From Microstegium vimineum (lineage: Eukaryota; Streptophyta; Magnoliopsida; Poales; Poaceae), in assembly GCA_022036555.1 (NCBI GenBank), contig CM039137.1, forward strand, positions 966,947 through 1,030,946: a stretch of 64,000 nucleotides of DNA, read 5' to 3'. Position numbers and translations under genes: made by a program. Below the pieces are notes generated by a model. It was not told the origin of the DNA, made no database searches, and saw only the letters and a list, made by a program, of their open reading frames with translations. Each line of letters starts with the position of its first letter. The stretch's first letter is position 1. Positions 54,536-64,000 of this stretch are shown here, in pieces.

Positions 54536-54992
54536 GCCATGAAAACCCCCCAAACGCATACCCCTGTTCTCTGTAAAATGCTCTGATAGTAGCCAGAGTG
54601 GGAGGCTGAATGCAGCATCAATATCTCCTATAAAAGAACAAAATTACGAGGTTACAGTTGAAAATTTTGGACAGCTTTCTTGGCATCACGAACCATCAGT
54701 TCTTGTTGATGGATGATTTCAGAGTAGAATAACAGGGAATGCTAGAAAGCAATCACACAGAGGAGGCAGAGAGCTCCCTGATTTGGACTTTAAAGGGCAC
54801 AAGAACAGCAACCTACGATTGCACGATCTGACAGATCACATCACAGACATACAAATGCACATGTCTCAAGGACACATGAAAACTACACTAAACATTTGAC
54901 GAGTTTTGATAATTCCCAGCGACTATTTCAGCCTTCAACATAGTCTCCCAGCTAGCTCAGAGTTCTTCCGTGGGTGCAGACAAAGTCCAAGC
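54536..54992. other. Spacer between convergent NAC-like gene 4 and Aux/IAA gene
   Basis: This holds both 3' ends, and no other feature is seen. Confidence 0.5.
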
Positions 54993-57548
54993 TTATTTGT
55001 TCTGACCTGTCTGCTCTATGGTTCTTGGAGCTGCAGGCAAATGGACATAGTTTAGAATCATACAAGAAGTATTATAGCTAAATGAAACAGTGCACCAAAT
55101 TTCAGAATGAAGGACCGGATGCGATAGTCAGTGGTCTTAGTTGCAGACAAGAAGAAAAAGGCACCTTCCAAACTGAACTTTAAGATTCAGGCACCAAAAC
55201 TGCAACTGTTTCTTCCAATTAATATTTAGTCATCTTATTATTCCCTTAAGTTTGTGCTCTGTTATGAGCCACGAGAAATGATCTATGCATACAATCCAAT
55301 CCGTTGGCAGCCAGGATACAGTAGCAGCTGATATGTGAATACTTTGCCTAACTTATTTACAAAGGACTGGCAAGACGACCTTATACAAAAATGAGAAATA
55401 TAGACACTGCATAGTATAAGTTAACTGCAAATTTAGTGCTTCGGAATTAACAAATTTGTCCTGCAAGGCTGTAACATATGCACATAATAGATGCAGAAAT
55501 TTTAGATCTATTGTTACACATTGTACATACCTATTCCAACAGCATCAGAGCCCCTCATGATTTTGAGCTTCCGGCAGATGGAGGTAAAATAACTGCGAAG
55601 GAACAAATAAGGTCAGCATTTGCATCTTGAGTGGTGACTTGTACAGATATGAAACTATACAGGGTAGTAACTCTACCAAATTATAGAACAACTTGAGTGG
55701 TGACTTGTACAGATATGAAACTATACAGGGTAGTAACTCTACCAAATTATAGAACAAATATGTTCAATACCTACACTGCAAGTGCATTTTAGATTTTTCT
55801 TTTCATCTTTTTGTTATTTGCATGTCACTGTAGCTGATTTACAAAAAAATAATTGTACTGAGATAGTGAGCTACTGATGGTATGAGATAATGCATTCACA
55901 AGGGGAGAAATAATGCATATGATATTCTGTTCATAGTCATATAATATTCTCTTAATAATTGCCAATAAAATTAACAGCAGATGAGCCAAACTTGATTCAA
56001 CTATAGTCTACACCAGCACCATTAAAATGTAAAGGAATATGACAATGTAAGGTACTTACTCCCAGGGAAGATCACCGACAAGCATCCAGTCTGCATCCTT
56101 ATCCTCATATGTAAGGACATACTCCTGGTCTTTGAGGGCATCCACCTTTGAGCCATTAGTCAGCCTGTCTTTGCTCGATGATTTATGCAGACCACTTTGA
56201 CCTTTAAAATCACAGGCAGGCTAAGTAAATATCCTTGTGGAAAAAAAAAAGACATATACTGTGCAAAAAACTGTTCATGGATTTGTGCGGTATGTACTTT
56301 CAGTTCACACATTAATAATTATTTGTTAGGCCGTGAAAACTGTGTGTGTGTGTCCTAATTACTCGTCCATTAGTAAAGCTACATGAAACTCTGATGAAAA
56401 TTGAGCAGTAGAGCTAAGGACAATGGCACTTAGATCGTGGCATGATAAGCAGAATTTTCTCCCTGTGCACAAAATGACTCTATGTTTGTATTGTGCTTGG
56501 TGCTTGTTTAGGATCATATATCTTTCTCCCTGTGCACAAAATGACTGTATGTTTGTATTGTGCTTGGTGCTTGTTTAGGATCATATATCATGTATGTATA
56601 ACGCATCGCTGTATGAATGCTATCTTCATGCAGTATTTCTAAAAAAAATGTTATCTTCATGCAAGTCTTTATGAATCTTTGATTGAAGAAAGCAACTTTT
56701 ATTCGACAAAAATTACTCAAGCTCCTCCTACTCTATTGGAGTACTAAATCTAGTACGTACGTACATCACAAAGGACTTAAAGCAACGGATCCAATCAATA
56801 CGCTTCCAAAAATGGCAGTGAACGGCGCAGTACTTTGTGTAATTACCAGTGATGAAGCAGCTGAACATCTTCTCAAGCGCCATGGAAAGGTCCTCGTAGC
56901 TGGAGTACATCTTGATGTCCACCTTCCTGAGGTAGGGCGCGCCATCCATGCTGACCTTGACGTACAAGGGCCCGCCTCCGGACGCGGCCTCCTCCGCGGG
57001 CGCCTTGCTCTTGGAGGCGCTGGCGGCGAGGGTGTTCTTCCGGTAGTTCCGCACGGGCGGCCATCCCACCACCTGCGCTCTGCACGGATCGACAGACAGC
57101 ACGGCAACATCGGTCAGCCCTGGCGGCGCGGGCGTCCAAACTCCGGGCCGACCAAAACAGTAGTAGCGCCTGCGCCGAATCGAAGCGGGGTCGGGTCTTA
57201 CTTGGCGGCCGGCGGCGCGGCGGGGGAAGCCTGCTGCGAGATGTCGTCGCTAGCCTTGGCAGCGCCGGGGCGATGGGCGGGGTCCGGGAAGGCGCGCTTG
57301 GCGGATGCGGCGGCCGCCTTGCAGTTGGGGGCAGCCGGCAGCGGGCCGAGGGAGAGCGCGGCGGCGACGTCCTCGCAGCAGTCCCGGTCGCGGTCGGGGG
57401 ACTCGGAGCCCGGCAGGCCGAGGCGGAGGGTGAGGCGGGGCGCCGGTGAGGAGGAGGACGAGGAGGAGGAGGTCGGGGTCGGCGGCGCGGCCGCCGCGGC
57501 GGCTGCGGAGAGGCCGATGTAGTCGTGGGGCTCGAGGGGCGGCGACAT
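54993..57548 (-). CDS. Aux/IAA auxin-responsive repressor
   Basis: Five exons: 57548-57202, 57079-56847, 56201-56060, 55592-55531 and 55030-54993. All borders are GT-AG with compatible phases, giving 273 residues. Domain I is RLTLRLGLPG (residues 38-47), an EAR-type TOPLESS-binding motif. The domain II degron is VVGWPPVRNYRKN (119-131), with the GWPPV core bound by TIR1/AFB receptors with auxin. Domains III/IV form a PB1 fold: YVKVSMDGAPYLRKVDIK (155-172), the acidic cluster YEDKDADWMLVGDLPW (225-240) and ICRKLKIMRGSDAVGIAPRT. The C-terminus is EQTGQNK. In the known pathway the protein represses ARF factors and is degraded when auxin rises. All four domains are intact, so it should be functional. 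Introns 2 and 3 each hold a recent tandem duplication. The 5' leader carries a CT repeat and a TGTCTC element (minus strand, 57577-57582). The start is the only ATG before domain I in frame. Confidence 0.96.
55626..55757. repeat. Perfect 66-bp tandem duplication in an Aux/IAA intron
   Basis: CTTGAGTGGTGACTTGTACA begins both units (55626 and 55692). I see no differences between the copies, so the duplication is recent. Confidence 0.93.
56456..56589. repeat. 67-bp tandem duplication in an Aux/IAA intron
   Basis: TTTCTCCCTGTGCACAAAAT begins at 56456 and 56523. The copies differ at one base (GACTCTATG against GACTGTATG). Confidence 0.92.
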
Positions 57549-57598
57549 TGGGGCGGGGCGGGTGGGCAAGAGAGAAGAGACAGGGGGAGCTGGGGCCT

Positions 57599-57616
57599 AG
57601 AGAGAGAGAGAGAGAG
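57599..57616. repeat. GA/CT dinucleotide run in the Aux/IAA 5' leader
   Basis: An AGAGAGAGAGAGAGAG run about 50-70 bp upstream of the start codon reads as CT repeats on the coding strand, common in plant 5' leaders. Confidence 0.8.
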
Positions 57617-57619
57617 GCG

Positions 57620-59118
57620 AAGGGTTGGGGACTTGGGGCCTTGGGGGTGGGTTTGGAGTGGAGGTGACGAGGGGGAGCGACGACTTGCTGCTGGAGTGTG
57701 CTGCAGCTGGTGGTGGAAATAAAAGTGGCCGACCGGGAGGATTTTTAACGAATTTTTCTCGCTTTTTTTTTCTTTTTTTTCCGGGGGCGGGGGCCTTGTC
57801 CGCTTGTCGTCTTGTCGCGCGGTGTTTTGTGCTCGGAGTCGCTGCTGCCGCTGGTCTGTGGTCCCGATGTGTGGGAGTCTGTTCTGTGGGGTCGGCTTGT
57901 GCTGCGTCCTCTCCAGGTCACAGGTGGACGACGCCGAGTCAGCTCTCAGCTTGTAGTAGTAATCGCCCGTGCTCCTCTTGTTTGTCATGGTCATCGACCA
58001 CTTCTGTTAAGCCAGTACTAGTGTAGCCAGCCAGGTCGGCGATTATTATGCTAGTTTTGGCAAGTGCACGTCATGTCTACATCCACAATGATGTAAAACT
58101 CCCGCAGCCCAGCAAGCAATCGCATCCACGGGACAAATTGGCCGTTCGCAAGCTAATCACATCGTATGATACGAAATCTTTTACTGCTACTACCTGTTTC
58201 CAGCTACGAGAAGCTGGCATGGCGTCTATGACCATTGACCAGCAAATACGGCTAGTATAGTACGCACGGTATTGCTGGAGAAAACAACTAGGAGAAGGTA
58301 AATGGAAAAAACCAGTGTCGGATTGTTCCTACCAGAGCTGAGGACGTCACGGCACACGGCTCAGGGTAACATTATGACGTGGGAGCTTGGTTTCTTCATA
58401 TAAAAGTAAGTAGCCAGCCCAAATGCCAGTTCCAAGAGTATTTTTACCACTTCAAGATTATGCAAGTCCTGTGCACGACGTTTCCGTGTACAAGTACAGC
58501 AACTACTGTGCGTTACTGCTGGTAGCAGCAGGAGTCGCGATTAGGTGGTGATCGAAGAAGAGAGTTGGTGCAGGTTGTTGTTGGTGTGCAGTGTTTGGAC
58601 TTTGGTGTGTGTCTCGTCTCCGGCGTTTTTCACGACGACGAGAAAATCGACAGTCCGGTGCTCTCCAAGCACGAGCAAGGAAAATTAAGGCGTACACACG
58701 GTCGTGGGGTTGGGGCGCAGGGTCGGGGTCGGAACCGCCGACACGCGCGATAGGCCGACAGCGCCACCGGACACGTCCCTCTCCTCCCGGGCCACGCACA
58801 CGGCACACGGCCTCGCGCGCACCGCACCACACGCCACGCAACCCGTTCCCCGTGCTCCCAGCCGCGCCCGTGCTTGGAGCTGCTCCCTCGGCGTGCACGG
58901 ACACGCCCCATGTAGTAGGCATTTTCCTCTCTTTTTGTCAAAAAAAAAGAGTAGGCATTTTCCTCCAACCCTCGTAGATCTTGTCCACCCACAGCAGGCC
59001 AATAACTAAACGTACGAGACATGTATCAATAGAGAAAAAATCAGCGTACATTAAAAAAACTGGCATCAACACATATAAAAAAGATAAAGCAAGAAAACCA
59101 CATTAATAAACAACATCA
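57620..59118. other. Upstream region of the Aux/IAA gene; no other supported gene
   Basis: A pyrimidine- and T-rich stretch lies at 57757-57781. The GC-rich block 58500-58980 opens overlapping ORFs on both strands (no more than 139 codons) without recognised domains. Confidence 0.4.
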
Positions 59119-59121
59119 TTA

Positions 59122-59397
59122 GAGCATCTCCAAGAGACTAGCTAAATCCTTCTCTAAAGTTAAATTTGGCTATTGCTAAAGAAAAAACGTCTCCAACAGA
59201 CTATCTAAATGACTCTCTAAATTTAGTGATTCTCTATCCTACCTAATTCGCTCTCTACTTTTAGATAGTCTACCTCACTAGCTATCTAACTTTTAGTTTT
59301 ACAAAGTCTGTTGAAGTGCTCTCATATTATTCATTTTAGAGAGCAACAAAATCACTAAATTTAGCTAATCAGTTTGACTAATCTATTAGAGATGCTC
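59122..59397. mobile_element. Tourist-type MITE, 276 bp, TTA target duplication
   Basis: It starts GAGCATCTCCAAGAGACTAG and ends ATTAGAGATGCTC. TTA lies at 59119-59121 and 59398-59400. Internal TCTCTAAA and inverse TTTAGAGAG blocks add self-complementarity. Confidence 0.88.
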
Positions 59398-59400
59398 TTA

Positions 59401-59738
59401 TAAAACCCACTTTTCCTTCAGTGCCTAAAATTTAAGATAATTTCAGATAACACTAATGTACCATCAACTAGGTGTTAATTTTATATTTTGTTATTTGTCT
59501 TTGTGTTATAACATATTAAATTTTTATCCTTGTCCTACTATATAAATAATTGTAATTGTTAAATTAATTTTGTGCCAATATATATAAAATTTTGTAAGAT
59601 TTATAGTTTTGTCTAACATATTATTTATTTCTAGAACAAAAAATTATTGACTGTGTCTACATAAATTGTAACGAACTAGACTGCATTTGTAGTATAAAAT
59701 ATATGCAATAAACTGCCGTAGGAAACAACATTTGTAAC
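59401..59738. other. AT-rich spacer between two MITEs, nothing seen
   Basis: No ORF or repeat of note. Confidence 0.5.
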
Positions 59739-59741
59739 TAA

Positions 59742-59919
59742 GGGCCTGTTTGACAGGGTTTCTCGCTGGCTCCGGCTCTGGCTTCTCTGGAGGAGCCCTG
59801 CCAAACAGTTTTCTAGAGAAACTATTTTTCAGCAAAAAGCAGAGGAGTCAGAGCCGTTTTGGAGGAGCCTTCTTCAAAACGGCTCCAGCTCCTCTACAGG
59901 AGCCCTGCCAAATAGGCCC
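59742..59919. mobile_element. MITE of the GGGCCTGTTTGRCAGGG family, 178 bp
   Basis: The ends GGGCCTGTTTGACAGGG and the inverse of CCCTGCCAAATAGGCCC pair. TAA flanks both sides (59739-59741 and 59920-59922), fitting the PIF/Harbinger target. It is related to the inner element at 39297-39470. Confidence 0.85.
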
Positions 59920-61545
59920 TAAGGAAAAGGGAGATACTCATTCCGCAGCGAATCCTCTATGGAGGGAAACAATATCCACTAGTTTCACGAAACACCGAAT
60001 GGAAGACTAAAGTTTTTCGACAAAAAACTACTGAAATAGTGTCTTCAGCGTGAGCAGTGTGGCAAAAGATGTCACTATCGTCGTCGGCCGCAGCCAAGGC
60101 AAGGCAGGGCCTTCGTCCACGACCCAACCCCTGCCACAACATGGATCATTGGAGTTGCAACGTACTGCCCATCACAATGCAAGTAGACTTTAGCTCCTCA
60201 TCTCCTTCCTTACTTATTCACTGTTTTTATTTGTATGTTATATCATGACTAAAATCGTATTTGGACTAAAACTCAATAGAAATGTACTATTGAGACTTTT
60301 GATTCTATTATGAATTGAGTATAGAATTCTACTCAAATTTCACCGATTATATGTATGTATTAGGACTTCACTTGTCCCCAAAACAACAAGCGTTTGTTTG
60401 GGGGACGTCATTTGTACATATGATGTTTTAATCTCTTTGATTTAGTTTCACGTGGCTTTGGGGCCCATAGCATCCAAAGGAACCCTTAAAAATGTGGATG
60501 AACCACCCTGTTCGTTTGACTTATCAATCGGCTTATCAGCCACTGAAACAGTATTTTTGTCTCACATACAGCTAAAACAGTATCAGTCGTGGTTTATAAA
60601 AAAAAAACGATCAAACGAAGAAGCCAGAAATTCCTACCTACGGTCTACGGATGCACTAAAGAAAGTCAGCATAGCAGCAGCACGTCGTCGGTGTTGGACT
60701 GTGGACGCTCGACGGCAAGTTGTCGATCGATGATGTCTCTGGCTAGCTCTGCTGCTGCGCAGATGTTGGATGATGCTCTCGTGTCTCGGCTATACTGCCC
60801 CTGCTTCTGCACTTCTGCTAGCGGCTACAGTAGTTCCTTGGCACAACAGTGCCAGTGCACCGCGCGCGGGGGCAGAGCCAGAGCCGGGCGGCCACATGCG
60901 CGAGGGCAGCGGCGCAGGAGTAGGTGGCTGTGGCTATGGCTGCAGGCTTCCGCTTGCCGATGCGTACTTTAATGAGGCCAGCTACCCGTAGCCGTAGTAG
61001 GCTGCTGCCTTGGTTGCCAGCTACTCCTACCCGTAGTAGTACTCGTGTGTTCGGTTGTCCCCCCGGCCACGCCCTCATCATCGCCTCAGCCTCACAGGTC
61101 AGAGCACGGGCCAGCCATCGTGCCTACCCGAGGTCTCCCGTGGTGCTCGAGCGCCCGCATAAATATAGAAATTGACGGTTTTCTGTCGAACCTGGCTTAC
61201 CTAATGCAAGCGAGCATGAAAAAATACATAACGCATGAGATAGAGATACGTGAACGTGGTGAATCAAACAGCTACCTGGCTGTAACGAGCCAAGTAACCA
61301 AACAAGGTGTTATTGCATACATAAGGTCTGGACAAAGCTGGTCAGGCTAACTACATGCGAGTCAGGCTCAGCAGGAGCAACGAACCAAACAGCCCCATAC
61401 GTCTCTTATCGACTCTAACCTATCTAATGCCTTCGCTGTTTATATATTGCTTGTATAAGTTATTTTTATCTCTTCTCTTTTTTCTACTCATGAAACCAGC
61501 TGAGTTTGAAAAATTGATTTCTCTATGAAAGAAGAAAATATATAC

Positions 61546-61662
61546 GCCCTATTCGCTTATTAGTCGGTTTATTGAAACAGTGTTTTTCTCTCACGAAAAA
61601 ACAGCAATAAACAACATCAACCAGCTTATCAATCATCATCAAAACGACAAAACGAATAGGTC
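61546..61662. mobile_element. Short MITE with GCCCTATTCG ends
   Basis: CGCCCTATTCGCTTATTAGT and the inverse of CGACAAAACGAATAGG pair as terminal repeats, and the interior GTTTATTG/CAATAAAC is also inverted. No target duplication is visible. The borders are approximate. Confidence 0.5.
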
Positions 61663-63631
61663 GATAAGAGATAAAAGTGACTCCTCCATCAAAGAGGCTA
61701 AAGTCAAGAGCCCAACCAAACGCGACTAAAATTTTCTCATATATATCCAGCACAAGACAACGGCCACTATTATAGGTTGATGTTAGAATCATTGACTAAA
61801 AAAATTAAAGTGGCCGGCCGGCTGCTGGCTTTGCTCGCCACCGAATAGGTTCCTCTTAATCAAACCATCGTCACCGACTGCTCTATTGCCAATTGACAAT
61901 AAATGGTAGACGAGCGTGACGCACCGAGAGACGACCGATCACCTTCAGATGTCGAGTGGTTAATGCATGCCTACTGTAGTGACGACTAGCGTTGCAGAGC
62001 TTCCTCAGAATATTAATCCACGACATGCATGAAAGGTTTTGGATTCGAGCCACATATCATTCAAGTGATCGTGCAAGGTGTACTATGTTTCGTTGCCAAG
62101 AAACAGACGCGTTTGCTTGCTAGTCAGGTTCACAAGCCATAGCCCATTGATGAGAACCAGAGCCACCGGTTCCCCCATCACTGTCCCTTGTCCGGCGCCC
62201 GCGCGTGTCGCCTGTCTCCCCCCTCGGCCCTCTCGTCCGCCTGCCCGCTGCGCACTGGCTCTACCCCAGTCCGTCCAGTCCGGCGTCCAGCACCACTGGC
62301 CGGCCGAAGCGCATGCACCAAACGCACGAAAAGCCCAGAACACCAGAAGAGCCATTGCTTGTCTGTTCCTCCCAGTGGGGGCAGCCGCTGCCGACTGCAA
62401 AGCCGTGAACTGGCTGGCAAACAGACGCCCAGCCCCGCCCGCCCGTGCGTCCGAGTACGACGAAAAGGCGCCCCCATGCATGGTGTGCATCGCTGCCGGA
62501 GCGCACGTCCTGCACCAAGCCGTGCAAGCGTGCTGCACGCGGGGGTCGCCCGCCCGGTGCTCAGCTGCAACTGCAAGCGAGAGCTAGCCACAGTACATAC
62601 TAGGCTGGCTCAACTCGAAGTCAACTCGTGTCCATCTGCTGCTATGGGCCACTTTGGTTGGTTTGGTTTGGTCTCAAGTAGGAGCAGCAGGAGCAGGATA
62701 CCCGGCAGCCGGCAGGTCAGCAGCGCTAGTTCTGTTCTCCAAACTGAGTTGCCTGTTTCCTCTGCGTTCAGCGTGTCCCTGTCTTGCCTGAGCATCTCTC
62801 CTTTTTAGTACAGTAATAAAAACTTCCTGAGCATCTTACCACTGTTTTCGAGTGCATAACTGCACATCTTATTTTTCGGTAAGTTATTTAAAGAAATAAC
62901 TAGATTTATATAAAATACTAACAATTTCTTCATAACTCTATGAGCCTACGAGGAGCACCATAAAAAAATTATGGACTTAGCTTGCAATTTCACGCTTTCT
63001 CTTGGTGGAGTGAAATTTGAAGAATTGGTCTATTTGGCTAGAGTAGTTAGGAGCGAAGTTCAAAAAGGTAGAGTAGAGTAGTCCTAAACTGGTCTTAAGC
63101 TAGTGTCGTTATTTGCATGGCACTTGCGCAGAAAGCTTATTGTCATTGCTTCAAATCATAAAGGATCAATACACCCTCCGTCTTAAAAACACAATGCGAC
63201 ATGTATTTATCTGCGCCATCTAAATATGTTTTGAGGTTCGTGCTATATACTTTGAGATTCGTGTTGTTACACTCTTCCAAATACTTTATACTACTGGTTT
63301 GAATAGCACATATCTCGATGCGTTGATGGATGGTAAAGATAATGCATGCCTAGTAGGAAATGCTATGGCAAGGTTTTATGTGAGTTTTATGATTATTAAA
63401 TAAGTTATCAATGTAGCAAATATTCTGACATGGCACATGTTAATAGAGAGAGAGAATCAAGTTTTACGGGGTTAAAACAAGTCTATAATGTTTCTAATAT
63501 ATGAAAGCCTTGAAAACTAGAACACGAGTCTTCACTGAGACTAGCCTTAGAAGCAAGGTCAATTTTACCCATCTTTGGTAATATGGAAGATAATTTTATA
63601 TTATAACAAAATAAAAAGCTTATTTTGCTCT

Positions 63632-63869
63632 ATACTATCTCTGTACACAAAAAAGTATAACTATAAGATTTCTACTAGTCAAAGATTTGACCGAGTTTAC
63701 AATGAATAGCATTAACATTTATGCCTCTAATAAAGTTTACTATGAAAATATGTTCATAATTAATTTAATAATACTTATTATTTATCATTAATATTAATAT
63801 ATTTTTATATACATTAATTCAAAATTAAATTGTTTGATTCCTCAAAAAGCGAGCATCCTTTTATGGACG
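63632..63869. mobile_element. Probable Stowaway-like MITE, diverged
   Basis: The left end CTATCTCTGTACACAAAAAA and the inverse of the right end (TCCCACCGTCCATAAAAGGA) show weak terminal pairing of the usual CTCCGTCC..AAAA type, with an AT-rich core. Confidence 0.4.
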
Positions 63870-64000
63870 GTGGGACCATCCTTTCGTTTTATAGATCTTT
63901 TTAAATCTGTTACTTGTTCAAAAGTGTAAATTACATTTTTTGGGTGGAGTAAAATAAAACATGCGGTTTTAGTAAAATTTCACATAAATCTTGTGAAATG

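Larger units (their letters stand above)
59923..64000. other. Right-edge intergenic DNA, no supported gene
   Basis: GC-rich patches at 60640-61160 and 62150-62810 open overlapping ORFs on both strands (up to 206 codons), but none has a domain, transit signal or coherent exon series. The remainder is AT-rich with traces of MITEs. Confidence 0.45.

Noticed and set aside
53369..54559. 396-codon antisense ORF over NAC-like gene 4
   Set aside because: The sense frame has the NAC-like motifs and a TATA box. The antisense frame is a by-product of high GC and RNY-type codon use.
56873..57994. 373-codon minus-strand ORF overlapping Aux/IAA exon 1
   Set aside because: It is Pro/Arg-rich and out of frame with the confirmed Aux/IAA exons. 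It runs through the intron and 5' leader.
62078..62808. Overlapping ORFs of 137-206 codons on both strands
   Set aside because: All frames are open because of GC richness. None has a motif, transit signal or homologous pattern I recognise.

Overview
The window is nuclear DNA of a grass, most likely a panicoid cereal or relative. The evidence is intron-containing genes of known plant families (SPEAR/TIE, Aux/IAA, NAC-like), GC-rich grass-type coding exons in AT-rich spacers, and a dense layer of transposons typical of grasses: Stowaway and Tourist MITEs, CACTA elements with TTTAGTCCCGGTTGGT or CTTTGCCGAGTG subterminal repeats, Helitrons, a MULE and a SINE. The species cannot be fixed from the sequence alone.

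Host genes I can support: a SPEAR/TIE-type transcriptional repressor with a C-terminal EAR motif (minus strand, 18603-20236, five exons); an intronless, probably plastid-targeted protein of unknown function (minus, 33564-34274); four tandem intronless divergent NAC-domain genes (plus, 45728-46666, 48477-49676, 51571-52638, 53531-54535); and an Aux/IAA auxin-response repressor (minus, 54993-57548, five exons). The NAC-like cluster is the most unusual part. Genes 2 and 3 are a recent segmental duplication that includes promoter and 3' flank, and both carry an extra C-terminal CPxCG motif that genes 1 and 4 lack.

Transposon layout: CACTA-type MITE (2019-2220); Stowaway MITE (3106-5433) split by a composite Helitron (3333-5407); complete hAT element with perfect 8-bp target duplication and a decayed transposase (5557-8823); a MULE (8978-11605) holding a gutted mudrA-like gene and an intact two-exon GRF zinc-finger gene; CACTA and LINE pieces (13.3-15.6 kb); MITEs (20.6-21.4 kb); a Ty3/gypsy pol relic (24.8-25.6 kb); a CACTA MITE (28.7-29.2 kb); a poly-A retroposon with a 15-bp target duplication (32096-32918); a tRNA-type SINE with a 19-bp target duplication (35199-35488); a second Helitron (36011-38180); a MITE nested in a MITE (39180-39565); and a Ulp1-like multi-exon pseudogene cut off by an LTR (40779-44436). 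The right edge (57.6-64 kb) is intergenic with Tourist MITEs.

Functionally, the SPEAR and Aux/IAA genes encode repressors that in known families act through TOPLESS-type co-repressors. The NAC-like proteins are probably nuclear. Nothing in the sequence shows that these genes act together; they are neighbours in a transposon-rich stretch. Exon structures were built by eye from splice signals, reading-frame continuity and family motifs.
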